Positions 49,370-62,159 of a DNA stretch of 64,000 nucleotides are shown here, one piece after another (the first letter of the stretch is position 1; each line of letters starts with the position of its first letter). The notes beneath the pieces were generated by a model that saw only the letters and a list, made by a program, of their open reading frames with translations, did not search any database and had not been told where the DNA came from. Location: positions 3,481,341-3,545,340 of the forward strand of contig CAIIXF020000008.1 of assembly GCA_903813345.2 (NCBI GenBank). Direction: 5' to 3'. The translations under genes were made by a program, and so were the position numbers. The DNA comes from Owenia fusiformis (Eukaryota; Annelida; Polychaeta; Sabellida; Oweniidae).

Positions 49370-51574
49370 GTATATCCCGGTCTATCAATCCTCGGTACGA
49401 TTTACAAGTGTTTTAACAGCAAGGGCGGTAGATGATGCATAGATCATCAATATAGGTATAACAGAAAATATTTGTAATTGTATATTACAATAGATTCTTC
49501 AAACTTAAGTGTCTTCAAAATTCATAACGTTCAAATGAAGTCTGTAAAACCTCACCTAGGAATTAGGAATTATAGGTGTAATTTTGCAACATGTCCATCT
49601 CAAGGGATGATATTGCAATTTGTGATACATATTATGGACGGTTATTAATTTATATTCTTCATTGAAAAAAGAATAAATACTCATTCCAAAAAATAAAAAT
49701 AAAAAATATTGAAGAAAAAAACAAAATAGACTTTACAAGTGACAGAGAGACAAGGGACAACAAGCACCCTACGATGCTAATACGTAAGATTTAATGGAAG
49801 TGTGAAATATACTTCCATGGGTTAAGCTATCCTTCATAGTTATCCAATTCACGCTGCATGAAACACAATGTATGCAATTAATGGTTTGCCCTTAAGCTCC
49901 ATCAATATTGACAGTGTATTGTTGTTCTTTCTTGATCATCCTTTGAAGATTGTGTTTTCGTTGAAGATGGCATTGTTAACATTTTTGATATTTTTGGAAA
50001 GATTGTAGTTTCTCTTTATGTTGTTGTCTACCCACAGGGTGAAAATAAATTGCCTACAAAAAGTATATATTTTCATGTTAAAATGACCAGGGCATAATTA
50101 TGCTTCATAATCAAACAAAAAAAAAACAAAAAAATAAAGCTAGAAAATATTGTGAGCGAATGGGAGAGAGGATATAAAGAGACTGTATCATATCCAAAAC
50201 TGGACAACATGATCTTTTAATTTTGCACACTGGAAAGTTTTATAATTAGAATTTATTTTAAGGAAATCAAAATCATGGGTCACCGACTTCGTTTTTATAT
50301 TTCTGTTCTTCAAAAATTATATTTTTTCAATTCGATATGTTGCTAATTATGTAACATACATGTAATGCATCAGAAATATGTAAAAATGCCATTACTGGAT
50401 ATGATTAATTAATCAAATTCAGTAAAATTATGTATCAATAAAAATCAGTTTTGAAAAGTGTGATATGCCGGAATCTATATGTCGTAAAGATGATCACTCC
50501 CATGATTCTATGCTATAGCATGGATGATCCACCTATTGCCGTTCAACAACTACGTAAAACACATTTTTATACGACCTGTCGATCAATGTAGTTGGCATTT
50601 AATGCTTGGGAACATTTGCAAGCGTGTGTCTTTTAATAGAGCTTTAACAAGTCTTCCTCTCGGCTGCATTGTCTCTTTAAAAGCTTTTCTAATTACAAAA
50701 ATAAATGGCAATTAGCGGAATAGTAGTATATGGCTCCAACCCTAGATCTAGTTAGTAATCTGTTATTTTTATCCATGCTGCTCGCTCGTGACAGTCATAC
50801 ATCTTAACCATTGTTATATCATACAATGGGCAATGGTTGTCAACAGTTGTCATGATGGTGGAGAGATCGTCAACGTTTATAATGTGACATTGATCACTGC
50901 ATGCGTTCGATTATTAAACATCTAAATTCCGAGGAAAACCACTCATCTGAGAGTTGAATATCTGATTAACTTTTACATGGCCATCTTGAATTCTAGCAGC
51001 CATCTTGGAAACTTTTAGATATTGATTTCATCGCCATACCAGAAAAATCGCTGATAGGATTGTCTTCAAATACAGTAAGGGCAGGCGTTTGGGTGATATA
51101 GTCGCACTATACATAGACGGAACATCCAAAATATATTACTAGGGGTAGCATACTTTGGATAACTGTGAAATTCTCAAATGACAGAATACATCTCATTCGA
51201 TACTCCTGTCTTTGAAAACTATAGATAATTTAAAAACTCGTTGACTTACCAAAGAAAATGTATAGAGCGATCATTCATCTCGGGCAATTAACTTCTGAGG
51301 AAATTGACCATAAATTTATTATTAAAAGCTTGTAAATGGGTTCTTTAGGCAGGACGACAAAGCGCATCGGAATCCAATTATTTCTGCAAATCAATGCATC
51401 ATTATGACCTAGTATTGCGAAAAGAAAATAGTTAGAGAACTTATGATTCTTTATATTGTGTCTTGTTGGGGTCTCAGCTTCTTGTATGTTGGTACTGTAA
51501 GGCAATATCGAGCATCGCGAGAGTGAATGTTATTTTAAACACATTGCTTGAAGACAGCCATTAAGGCTACTCTG
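49370..51574. other. intergenic or intronic
   Basis: AT-rich, with poly-A tracts near 49690-49720 and 50115-50140. A consensus-looking minus-strand donor at 51243-51249 has no open frame leading into it. Nothing supported. Confidence 0.4.
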
Positions 51575-52487
51575 ACAACCAATGAGGATTGGGTCCCAGA
51601 ATCGAAACTCGATATTTTCCAACAACGAAAACGTCGAAATGTCGTTATTTTCTGAAATTATAACCGACTATAAATTCAAAATAAACAGTCCAAAAACCAA
51701 TATATCGATCATTTCTTGTGAGTTTTGGAATTTTTTGTTTTGGAAATAAGACCAAAATTCACGATTCAAATGTCGAAGAGAACAAAATGGTATCTATTTG
51801 AATTAGAATTTTGTAATCACGACAAGCCCATACCGTATATGGCAAGGAGGATTGGCTCCCAGAATGCAACACCGATATTCTGCAAAACAATCACCTAGCG
51901 ATAGCTTTGTTGGAGAGTATCGGGTCATTCTCCATGCAGTCGTACAAATTATACAGACACGAATAGCAAATGACGCATGCGTGGAGATTAAAGAATATCG
52001 AGTTGGAACCCTGGCTTCCAATCCTCCTTGGTATATGGCAAAAATATCGATGTTGCACTCTGGGAGCTAATCCTCCTTGTCTGACAACCTAGGAGGATTG
52101 GCTCCCAGGGTTCCAGCTCAATGTTCTGTCATATAAAGAATCATTTCGTGATTACAAAAATTCAAAATTAAACAGCCATTGTTTCACACTAGATTTTGAA
52201 CCGCGAATTGTAGTCTATTTCCAAACAAGAAGTTCAAAACACACAAGTGATCAACAAATTAGTTCAAATCTCAGTTTAGATCGCTGATTATTAATCTCAG
52301 TATAGTCCGTCATAGTCCCGGGGTTATAGTATGTGAAAATAAGACGTTTTCAATGCCGTCGTCGATCAATGTCAATGTCACAAGAATATCGGCCATTCGC
52401 TTTGCAGTTAGGTTTGTGCGAACTTTGCCGTAGAAATCTGCATTGAAAAAACATCGAGTTGGAGCCCTGGAAACCAATCGTCCTTTT
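51575..52487. mobile_element. mosaic of GGATTGGCTCCCAG inverted-repeat elements
   Basis: Termini of one family occur repeatedly. AATGAGGATTGGGTCCCAG (51581) pairs with sequence near 52010-52030. AAGGAGGATTGGCTCCCAG (51844) pairs with the segment ending 52078. AGGAGGATTGGCTCCCAGG (52091) pairs with CCTGGAAACCAATCGTCCTT ending about 52485. The three copies are nested or abutting. The frames inside are continuous on both strands, as expected for palindromic DNA, and are not genes. A partial copy lies at 20609-20785. Confidence 0.6.
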
Positions 52488-52639
52488 CTGACCACCAGAA
52501 TTAACCACAACAGATGAGTCAAGACTGATAAATGGTTAACTTGACTGAAATTTTATAAAAATAAAATTGAAATGCCTTTAGAGACTGCCATGTACAATGT
52601 TAATGTCTCGTTACCCTAGCCATTTGATGCTACTCCTAT

Positions 52640-52823
52640 CACTGGCGGATCCAGGGGGCAACAATTTTGAGGGCCTCAAAAAATGGGCTTTATGGGCATA
52701 ATTTGGGCCAATTATCAAAAATGGGCCTTATATTCTCAAAATTTGAGCCCAATTCTGGATTTTAGGGGCCCTAAATTTTTTCATGACTCAACCCCCCCAT
52801 GTAAGCTTCTGGATCCACCAATG
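52640..52823. mobile_element. CACTGGCGGATCC MITE
   Basis: CACTGGCGGATCCAGGGGG at the left and CCCCCC...TGGATCCACCAATG at the right are inverted ends of a 184-bp element. The interior has GGGCC- and AAATTTTGAG-type repeats (AAATGGGCTT, TTGGGCCAAT). Short elements with GGCGGATCC ends are, to my knowledge, common in marine animal genomes. Confidence 0.6.
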
Positions 52824-54469
52824 TCACATTACGAATAAGTACAATCGGGTATATTATTTCCACAGCAAATTCGGATCACACGAACGGACCCATTTCACCA
52901 TTCTATAACATAAAACAATACGTTCATCCTATGTGACTTTTTGCAGTCCTCTGATACTAACTACATAGTCATATTGGACATTTTCAATTTACTTGATGTA
53001 ATAACCAGTAGATATGTTATTTTGGTATAGTATAAGGCTGACCATCTATTGATGTGGTATAATCACCTCCTATTACAACATGGCGTCAGTAATTTAAAGA
53101 AGGAAGCTTGTAGTTCCCCAAAGGTCTTATCTCATAATTCCATTTACTTACCATGGCTAACGTATTGAAAAGCAATTTTGATGAAATGCTACCAAGTGTT
53201 TGATAATGTTGAATGATTCAACAAATATTCCCCGGCATATTTCATGTTGTTCCCTTTAAATGTGTAGGACTAAAAGGGGATTGGCTCAAGTAGCGATAAG
53301 ATTGACGACCTGGTATCATGGCTTGGAATACCGAGTTTGACAAAGGTGGCGCTCGACAGCATTCTAGCTCATTACCATGTCCAGTCGAAATGTTTCAGGC
53401 AGATTTTTTGTTTTGATTCTGTAAAAACATAGAGAGGTGGCTGTAAGTTGGAATTCTTGAGATACATAGGCCTTACCGTACCCCATCTAGATATTGCTAA
53501 ATGGCAAGCTGTTTCGACGATATTTTAAAGAGCAAGTATACATTTACTCAATGGATTAAATGAAAAATACCCCCTTTGGGTTTTTACTAAGTGTGTAATA
53601 ACATTCTAGTTGTTAAGTAAACTCAAAAAGAGATTTTTTATACATTCAGAGAAGATATTTCCATGGTCGTATATCATTTGGCGGAAATGAATCAAGGCAT
53701 GAATATTTATGAAGTACAACCATGACAAGACTAACAACTACTAATTAATTGTGAGAAAAATCGGGTCCTAGTTGACAGATATGTGCTTTTTAATTATTAT
53801 GTAAAAAATACAGAAATGGGTTTTCAATGGATGTTATGTAGGTGTTTCAAGCTAGCATTATAATAACTTTTTTCAAAGTGAAAACATCAATGTAAAGTTT
53901 AGGCAAAAAACGTCCATATTTTTATTTGACGATTGCTATTTAAGAATACATTTTGAAAACATTTTTGATAGAGATGTAGAAATCACTTTTGCAATTGTTT
54001 CTAAAATGGAATTTGGGTATGAACTAAAAAATATTAAAGGTTTTTGAATAAGACAGGTTTACAAACAATAGGGTTCTACATATTGAAATATACAGCTGTC
54101 AGAATAATATCTCTCAAATAATGAAATGGTATCAGATCGACATCGTATACAGTCTGTCAGAGATCCACATGCCGTAGGGTGTCACCATGTTCTGAAATTA
54201 TTTCCTGGTAAAAAATGGAATATTGATCATAAGACAAATCAGTAAAGATGATTGTATTGGAAAATATGTGTTATATGTGGATAACTAAGGTGCTAGATTA
54301 AACCCACAAAACTTGCTTTTCCAATTTAAAGGGACTACATTGCTAATTTTACTCAAGAATATGGAGCCATGAGCTTGTATAAAAAATGGATAGAAAATAA
54401 TAATAATATGTGAGAATGGCATTGTCATATCATTAAGTTATTTGTTTGCCGATCCACAATTAATAAATA
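52824..54469. other. intergenic or intronic
   Basis: No gene, RNA or clear repeat recognised. Confidence 0.4.
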
Positions 54470-54800
54470 GGCGTCCGAGAGGTATCCAAAGGAAAAGAAA
54501 GAACCACACATAATTGTTTGGAGGCAAAACTTTATGGAGGACTACTTAATGTTCCTCCAAGCAATGTTCCTACTCATAGAGGTTGATCGTGGAATGAATA
54601 TCTGATGCAGGTCGTGGTTATTTACCATGACTCTCATGTTCCCCCGACTGGAGCCCAATCAAAAAACATTTGCCGGGGTTTATTAAATCCAATCATACGT
54701 TAGAGTCAATCTTCAACTCAAACCTAAAAAAAGAACCAGAGAAATGCCAGACCTCCTCGACTGCTTTGGGGTTAATTGGCTTCCCAATATCCAGAATAAT
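54470..54800 (+). pseudogene. decayed Tc1/mariner transposase fragment (tentative)
   Basis: GACTGGAGCCCAATCAAAAA followed by ACATTTGCCGGGG resembles the conserved Tc1-family coding block for SPDLNPIENLW, and the order of flanking sequence (GTTTGGAGGC upstream) is compatible with a C-terminal transposase remnant. Stops and frameshifts are numerous. The identification rests on a short nucleotide resemblance. Confidence 0.3.
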
Positions 54801-54877
54801 ATCATCATCACACTACATGACAGTGATCATTTAGCCTCACGTAATAAGCGTTATCAACAATGATTAACACGACTTAC

Positions 54878-54966
54878 CAATAGAGTCCCTGGACAGTCAT
54901 TACCGACATAGATATGTTCAACGCGATGTAGCGAGTCACAAAACATCATTTGTACGCCACAAGTTA
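54878..54966 (-). CDS. candidate orphan exon (29 codons plus 2 bases)
   Basis: Bounded by acceptor ATTCTAATAG and the consensus donor CTATTG/gtaagt on the minus strand. The open frame reads TCGVQMMFCDSLHRVEHIYV, then GNDCPGTLL, with three cysteines as in a small extracellular module. Enters in phase 1, exits in phase 0. I do not recognise it. The plus strand is also partly open here, so chance is not excluded. Confidence 0.35.
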
Positions 54967-56287
54967 CTATTAGAATGTTTATCAAATGTTAATAACCACT
55001 CCCCAGAGTCTATGGCCACTAACCATGTTATATGATCGTATGAAACAGTTAGGATAGTGCGCTATTCAACACACTATGCTTCATTTTGGCATTTCTGCTT
55101 CATTATCTCGTCGGCCTTGTCTAATCAAACTTGCTGTCAAAAATAAATCATATATTTTATGATAGTATATTGTTGAGTCATCAACTCCAAATTGAATTCA
55201 CACAAAAACAAAAGAAAAGCATTTGTGTTTTAGTTGCGGGTACTGTATATATAATTGGGATTCATTGATTCGGAGATATGACAAGAATAGCAAAGGGTAA
55301 GATGATCTTATAAATATCCTAGTTGAGCATGAAATTGAGAAAGAAGCCAGGCATCCTAAAAGTAATTACAACCGAGACGAACGCTGCCTTAATTTCTTGG
55401 GCTGTAGACCATATCAAAGATTCCGCATAGTAGCTTTTCCATTTATTATTCCTTTGTTGCCCAATTAGTAATCCACCTTTACATTTGCACATTAAATGGG
55501 TAAAAGTTGCAATTTTCATCTTAGATAATCCTTGAATATATTAATTTCATATCATATATCATATGTAACTTTTGCAATCAATAGAGTTGAACATAAACCA
55601 TGAGTTGCCTTTTCTGGCTTTTCTATAGAGAATTTGATTCAAGCATTTATAATTTCAGAAAATAATGTCAAATGTAAAGTTCTTTAGAAGTATATAGGCC
55701 TGAATGAGAATTGCAACTTTGCCATTTGAATCCATAGGGCGGCAAACGGAAGATTGCCAACATTGTTTGGATAATACTTAAAAGGTGAGACGTGAACAAG
55801 TATATCAAGGCTGATGAACACAGACAAACGATTAATTCGTAATCAGGAGACGTTATTAGTTGCATCAATGCAGGCCGCTTAACAGAAAGATTAAAGGACA
55901 TCGAAGAACGGATGAAATAATAATTCATTAAGGGGTAGGAACAATCTCTATGGTAACATACATAAACATAGTTGCTTTAGACATAAATCCAGTATAAATC
56001 TCCATCAAATCTAAGGGAAATTGAAGTATTCTCTTCATTTAAGCTCTCCCTAGAATAAAATACCTTTATTTTCGTATTTTCTTGTCAAATATGGCGTTTT
56101 GAATATAAGAAATGCAATTTGCTATGTATTTGTGCGTTTAGTCATCTAAAATAGGATTACAGAAAAAATGCTTTTCATTACAAGTCTATCTAGAGACATA
56201 CATATGATATAATCAGAAACATTATTGTTTTACGGCTCTGGCACGTTAATGGCTTATCAACTGCAAATGTTGTTTTTCTGAATCGGT

Positions 56288-57125
56288 AACACTCCCCTCC
56301 GAAGTATAAAATTGTTCGTCCTCGGATTGCATAACTATTGTGAAAATATCAACACACCTTGTGCATTACTGCCCCCAGAGTCAAAGGAACATTCTCTCTC
56401 TCTTTTTCATTAATATTGATGCTTTCCTATGAGGATAGAAAATGAAACGTCAATTAAGATATTTGTAGGGGACTGTCCAATGTTCTTCAAAGAAGTCCAT
56501 TAAGCGCTTGAGATTGGGCCGATCAGCTAGTATGCAATTTGCTGTAAGTTTACGCCACTATTCAGAAAAGGAACAAAGCTATTTCAACGTAACTATCATT
56601 TATTTTAGGGATATGAATTTCATAGGTGAATAAATATGTACTGTTATAAGAATGAAATATTTAATTATATGACTAGCGCTCACTTTTAAAACATGTGGAT
56701 ATAAAATATATACCAGAAGACATGATGACAAAACTATTTGAAAATATTTAAGAGGTGAGCAGTTACACGTATTGACAAGCTCAAATTTGAGACATTCTTA
56801 CTATATGGTGAATATTAGGTTATTTTGAAACGTTAGAATTACCAAGGAATAAAGTGACATTGTATGCTAATCAATAATCATTGAAATAACGTTCTTACTC
56901 ACGCACGTCAAAACTAAGCCTAAAATGTTAATAGGTGAAATAAACGCGACATGAGTACAATCAATTCCAATGTAACCGACAAGAAAACAATAATAAATTG
57001 AATTGTGTAAGTTGATAGCGCTACTTCATCTCACTTGAGAAAAAGCTGCAGTTAGACTTACAAGTGTAAGTTAAACATAGTTACATCCGAGGACGGAACT
57101 ACTCTGTTGGAGGGGAGAATTGTAG
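56288..57125. mobile_element. possible element with CTCCCCTCC...CGTCCTCGGAT inverted ends
   Basis: ACTCCCCTCCGAAGTATAAA followed by ATTGTTCGTCCTCGGAT at the left and, reverse complemented, TCTCCCCTCCAACAGAGTAG followed by TTCCGTCCTCGGAT at the right. About 40-bp arms with several mismatches, 840 bp apart. Interior AT-rich. Confidence 0.4.
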
Positions 57126-57132
57126 CAACTTC

Positions 57133-57273
57133 TCATTTCGAGTTTTGTTGAAAATCATCTTGAGTACCATCTTCCAAAGCATATGCAGTCATCGTGAATC
57201 TCAAGTAAAATGCATTGCAGCCGGAAAGTAGTAATATTAGTTCAAGAGGTCTTAAAAGTAAGAAGATTGGCAT
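57133..57273 (-). CDS. small frame with signal-peptide-like start (46 residues), tentative
   Basis: MPIFLLLLRPLELILLLSGC, then NAFYLRFTMTAYALEDGTQD and a stop six residues later. The leader plus short acidic tail would suit a small secreted peptide or a first exon, but there is no dibasic processing site, family match or transcript evidence. Confidence 0.15.
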   Translation of the reverse strand: MPIFLLLRPLELILLLSGCNAFYLRFTMTAYALEDGTQDDFQQNSK

Positions 57274-57594
57274 AACGCCATATGAACAACTTACTGATGA
57301 CAACGTACTGAATTCCCGGGTGCAGCAACATGACCTTGGGATATATTAAGTAATGAGTCTAAATTGAATATGACATAACTTAAAGTCTACAGAGGTGTTA
57401 CAAATTGCTTAATATGGACTTAGCTGTTCGTTCATTTTCAATTTACCACACATTTGGTCTAGGGACTATAGATTATAGTTAAATCGTTTGAAGGATCATA
57501 TTTGGAATTCCCTTTTGAGGATTTGCATTTGACACAGTAAGTTGTTTCTCTCTTAAGTATATTATTCACGATAAATACAATTACTAGGTTACAT

Positions 57595-57865
57595 TATTCT
57601 GCGACTATTTTTGGTGTTAAGAGTATTGTTTATCATTTTCAATTTATTCTTCAACATGTAATGCAATCATATTCAGTATGAATAAAATCTCCCATGGCCT
57701 TGTAGTCTTGGGTTGTGATAATTGTTTTTGAGTGGTGGGGATAAAATACATTGTTTCTTTACACGTGATCTAGTAGCTTTGGGATATTTGGGTTTTGTTT
57801 TCTTTATGACTGGTTGTATGTATCTCTTTGTAGTTGTTTCATTTTCTGATCTTGCTTTGTTTTGT
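57595..57865 (+). repeat. dispersed repeat R1, second-half fragment
   Basis: CTATTTTTGGTGTTA, TTCTTCAACATGTAATGCAA, TTGGGTTGTGATAATTG and TTTGGGATAT match 24330-24600 in order. Confidence 0.6.
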
Positions 57866-58505
57866 AAAACTTTTAACTAAGTTGCAGGACATAACACTTT
57901 TGAATACTCGGATGATGGTACTTTTGAAATGCTGGATAGTCGGAAAAAGGACGCCACATTCAAGATATCGTTGACTTCCAGTGCCCTCTATGATAAATTG
58001 TCGCATTTTTATACTTACATACAAATATCTAAACAATGTAAAACCTGTACTATATTTATAACCGATAAATCATTTTGAAGATGTATCTGACATCCATCAG
58101 AATTCTATGTATGTTCACGTGTCTAAGTATAACCACTTGAATAGGCTTATTCTCCCTAAAAGTATTAAAATTTTCTCAGTGTGTAACACGGAAATCACTT
58201 GTGTCGTTCAAATATTAATTCTCGCGATCAAAAAGTTAAATTCAATAAATACAATTTGTTGAACTTTTCCTTTTTATAATATTTGAATTCTCAGCGTTTG
58301 AACAACGAAAGTAAAAGCAAAAGTAATGTATACGAAAAGACCAAAGAGTATAACAAAACACAGCAACGGGAAAGATAAACAACTGCATTGTTAAAACTTC
58401 CCATTTCTGAAGTTCGTCCAATATCGAGATTCGAGAGAACTCCCCCAAGAGACACGTGTTGTATGTAATGTAATGAGTCTTCCCTAAAAGCATGAAAAGA
58501 CATAC

Positions 58506-58610
58506 CTCGGTTGGTCCCAAGATATTAATACAGCCAATTTCATTTCCATAATATGGCGTGATTGTGCCATCCATATTCTGTTTACTACACAATGGATGTT
58601 GAACCATGAT
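58506..58610 (-). CDS. candidate orphan exon (35 codons, phase 0-0)
   Basis: Bounded by a strong acceptor (AATGTTTTCCAG) and a consensus donor (CCGAG/gtatgt). The frame reads IMVQHPLCSKQNMDGTITPY, then YGNEIGCINILGPTE: two cysteines and several Gly/Pro, protein-like and exactly 105 bases long. Both splice sites and the 0-0 phase fit an internal exon of a minus-strand gene. An exon at 54878-54966 on the same strand could belong to the same gene. Family not recognised. Confidence 0.42.
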
Positions 58611-59439
58611 CTGGAAAACATTGGCTGTGATTCATTCACTTAAGGATGTGCCCAATCGTATGTGGAATAATAATGTGAATGCGCCTCGTACATCGAGTGA
58701 CTCAGCCATATTTTATGGCCGATGTCATGGAAGCATACCTCAAATGGTGTTTAGCCTCATTTAGAATATCTAATATATTTATAAGTCCATGTCCTTTCAG
58801 ATATCACATCACATAGAGAGGAAGCCAATAATAGGCTAATTAGAATGTCAGTCCATTGACTTTTCTCGAGTCAATGCAGTTCTGCTTTTATTTGGTAAAA
58901 AGGTGCCATGAATATGAATTATTCAAGCAGCAAATAGTACATTATAGTACATTAGTGTACCCTCAAAGTCCTGTACAAACTAGATATGTTGGAATTTGAT
59001 TTTTTTATTTGTTTACGATTAAATTTTCATAAAGTGAAATGGAGTCATTTAATTTTCTGATATTCTCTTATATTAGTATATGATCCAAAACCTCCTGTCC
59101 ACTGTTAGGAAGTATATTTGGCAGATATTGATGTATTTTATGGATGTTTTAAGAGCTGTAACTCAACACAAAGACCGATTAGAATACGACAAGGGATCAA
59201 TTTATATATGTCCATTTCAGAATTGGATCTCATTTGAGCTGCAGCATTTGAGCGTTTACCGCCTAACCGCATGTTGCATTCTGATTTATCAGACTCCCTT
59301 TATCAAAAGCCCGCGAGAGAGTCTATTCCGAGGGATGGTATAGGCTTTGGGGACATATAGGCTCTACTCGTACAACTGATGATGGTGTTTATCTAATCAT
59401 ACAATCCACGAAATAACGAGCTTGAAATGAAAACAATCA

Positions 59440-59605
59440 TAGTTACTATTGGACGTGACCATTGTTGAAATTATTGTGTTTTAGGAGCAATGGTTGCAGC
59501 GTTTGCAAACGGAGATTAAGCTTGTGACTCTAAATTGTGGAATTTGAGACTGGATTTTCATGTCAGTGTCACATGATTTGAGACAAAGTGTCTGTATTAG
59601 AGTTC
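59440..59605 (+). repeat. dispersed repeat R1, first-half fragment
   Basis: GTGACCATTGTTGAAATTAT, CGTTTGCAAACGGA, GAGACTGGATTTTCA and CACATGATTTGAGAC match 24165-24300 in order. Confidence 0.55.
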
Positions 59606-60072
59606 TGAACTGCTTGACATTGCCAACATGGCAGAGATACGCATTTTACCAATCTCATGACAGAATACTACCAGCAAAAAGGCTACCTTACTTGATAGAA
59701 AATATTTTTGAGAGGTTCTGTGGTGTATTGTAAAATGACCGAAATTTGCATTCAATAGATTGGCATTTTAGCAATCTGCATTCTTGTGTACTGTACCCAA
59801 AGCGCAAAATAATCTAACAAGCATGTCTTGAGCAGTTTTCATTGATTACTCGGATTCATAATAATTTGCTTGTAAGGTCTGGCTAATTAAAATCTAAAGA
59901 TCTTCCAATATACATCTATCTCTATTAAGCCAGTCATTAATCATTATCGTATATACTGATCAGGACATTATTTGAAATGAAGGTAGGTTACACTCCCTGT
60001 TCCGAAGTCAGTCCATTTACCCATTTACAGTCAAATGTATCAGATACGACTACACTAAAACGGGATACGGTT

Positions 60073-60113
60073 CTGTAAACCATCTTCGACTTGTGAATCA
60101 AGATGGTTTACAG
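60073..60113. repeat. short perfect hairpin
   Basis: CTGTAAACCATCTT and AAGATGGTTTACAG, perfect 14-bp arms with a 13-base loop. Neither a T-run nor a gene follows, so terminator function is not implied. Probably part of a small transposable element. Confidence 0.55.
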
Positions 60114-60294
60114 TTGTAAACATCATTTTAGCATCAAGACGAATGTCATTCCTCAAATAAATAAAAGAATATTGAAGAAGAGTTTTAAGAATGTCCTAAA
60201 ATAAGAACTTAATACACATTTGTGTTTCGCACCAGAACTCGAGGATATCTTGTGTTTTCATTAATCTTTGTCACAAATATTGTCACACGAAAGT

Positions 60295-60744
60295 CACTGG
60301 TCAATATCAAGCGAAGGTAACGGCCGTCACCTTCGCATCAAAGATGGCGGACGTGAAGTGTCGGTTTTGATATTTTTAGTTTTCATCGAATTAAGCTACT
60401 GTATAGTTGACATAATGCATTGATATTTGAACCAAATCAGACTCATATGACATGGGAACTATGGAATATGATAATTTGTTCATATATCATACATGGGCGC
60501 CACAGTTCAAGGATATCTTCCACCGCTTAAGGGAAGGTAACTGGAAATGTAAGATACGGTAATGGTCATGTTAGTTTTCAATACACTGTAACGAGACATA
60601 TTAGCTCTTTATTATAAACTCCCATAACGTTACCGCATCACCGCTGAGTTATATTATCATCAAAAATATCTAAATCGACACTACCCGTCTGCCATCTTTG
60701 AGGCGAAAGTGACGGCCGTTACCTTCGCTTGATACTGACCAGTG
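60295..60744. mobile_element. 450-bp MITE with GC-rich inverted ends
   Basis: CACTGGTCAATATCAAGCGA, AGGTAACGGCCGTCACCTTC and AAGATGGCGGACG at the left match the reverse complement of the right end (CACTGGTCAGTATCAAGCGA, AGGTAACGGCCGTCACTTTC, AAGATGGCAGACG) over about 90 bp. The arms themselves hold an internal palindrome (GAAGGTAACGGCCGTCACCTTC). Interior non-coding. Confidence 0.75.
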
Positions 60745-62159
60745 GAAATGCATGTTGTCCAAATGAATGAATAACTTGATTACAGCTTGCATAGTTTACC
60801 GTTCCTTCGATTCCTTTAATTTTGAGAAATTTTCCATATAGATTTGAAACATCGGTGCAATTTAGACTCAGAATAAGTCTGTTTAACATCATGTCTTCCG
60901 TTTAATAGATTCTGTCATTGATGTAGATACCCGTATGCTTTCAGGGAATTGGATTTACCTATCAAATTATAAACTTGATAGGCCATCAAAAACGTATCGA
61001 ACCAGAGCGATGTTGAATACAGTTGGATTACCCTTAATGGTTTGCGTCACATGATGGTGGCCTTTGAAACTTTAGTTGGAGATGAGTCCCCCCTCCTCAG
61101 AAAACTATGATGAAATCACCGAATCATTAATTGTAAGTATAGGTACTTTCTGACTTCCATTTTCAATGTTGCCACTTGAAGCCATATGTCCAGCATCGAT
61201 ATTTAGAACATTTAAATAAAGTAACTTAATGTAATTAAATTATATAAGCTTGTTTTCCACGCAGGAACAATACAATGTCCCTAGATGTTGTCAACCAAAT
61301 TTTTTTAATAGATGTGGAGTGTTTTTAGTCTGACAGTTTCTACAATTTACCCTTAATGATTGAATTTGTGTTTTACCAGATAATTACCGTCCTTTGGGGT
61401 TATCAAATGTTCCTCTGTCATTTTGCATCATTTCATTATTGGTAATTGGTTTTCTTGTTCCATAGGTTAAGATAACAGATTTTAACATTGTTGACTAGAG
61501 GCAACCTTTTCCTACAAATATCACTTGAGTGCACCATCATCAAACGAGGGGATAAAATAAAAACGTAATAAAGATAAATAGAGTGAACTTTTTAGTCTGA
61601 TGTTATTTGACTAAAATGAGCTCTGCATAAAACATCAAACGATAAACCATGAAATTGGAATTGTCTTTGATTAATTGTGTTATCCAACATGAAAAGGGAA
61701 TCCCTTTAATCCTTTTAATCTTTGCCTTCGTAGCAGCACTATCAAAGAACCCGGATCAATCTAAAAATTCTGACATAAGGATTAATTCACCTTATTTCAT
61801 AAGCTAAATACAAGGCCATTGGGACCAATAATAACCCTTTGAGACAAAGTCACTTTTTATGGGGATGATTCAAGACTTGTTGGTGCTTGTAGACCACTTG
61901 GATGTCCTTTAGTAGGATGACTCAGAGTACTGTCGACCACAAGAATAAATACATAAATCGATGTTGTCCGGTGTAACATTGGCTATGTATTTTCTGGTAC
62001 ATGTACCTGTTACATAAAAGGGTTAAATTCGCAATGAAGAATTTTGTATTTTGTCAAAATGCTTCAAAATTAAACAATTAAAGTTCTTATGTAACCCAAA
62101 CCATTGTCTTTGTTCCAATACACATGACCTAATACAACATGACCTAATTTTGCTTACAG

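Larger units (their letters stand above)
54967..58505. other. intergenic or intronic
   Basis: No supported gene. Contains a possible inverted-end element (56288-57125), a small signal-peptide-like frame (57133-57273) and a fragment of repeat R1 (57595-57865). CTCTCTCTCTTT microsatellite-like stretch near 56393. Confidence 0.4.
58611..62159. other. intergenic or intronic
   Basis: No supported gene. Contains an R1 fragment, a 14-bp hairpin and a 450-bp MITE, listed separately. An 87-codon plus-strand frame (59080-59343) lacks a domain and splice context. Confidence 0.4.

Noticed and set aside
51243-51505. Consensus minus-strand donor with upstream open frame
   Set aside because: All three frames are stopped between the plausible acceptors and the donor.
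51803-52522. Open frames on both strands in the 52-kb region
   Set aside because: They lie within palindromic MITE sequence, where open frames mirror each other.
60073-60113. Hairpin considered as a terminator
   Set aside because: Eukaryotic context, no T-run and no upstream gene.
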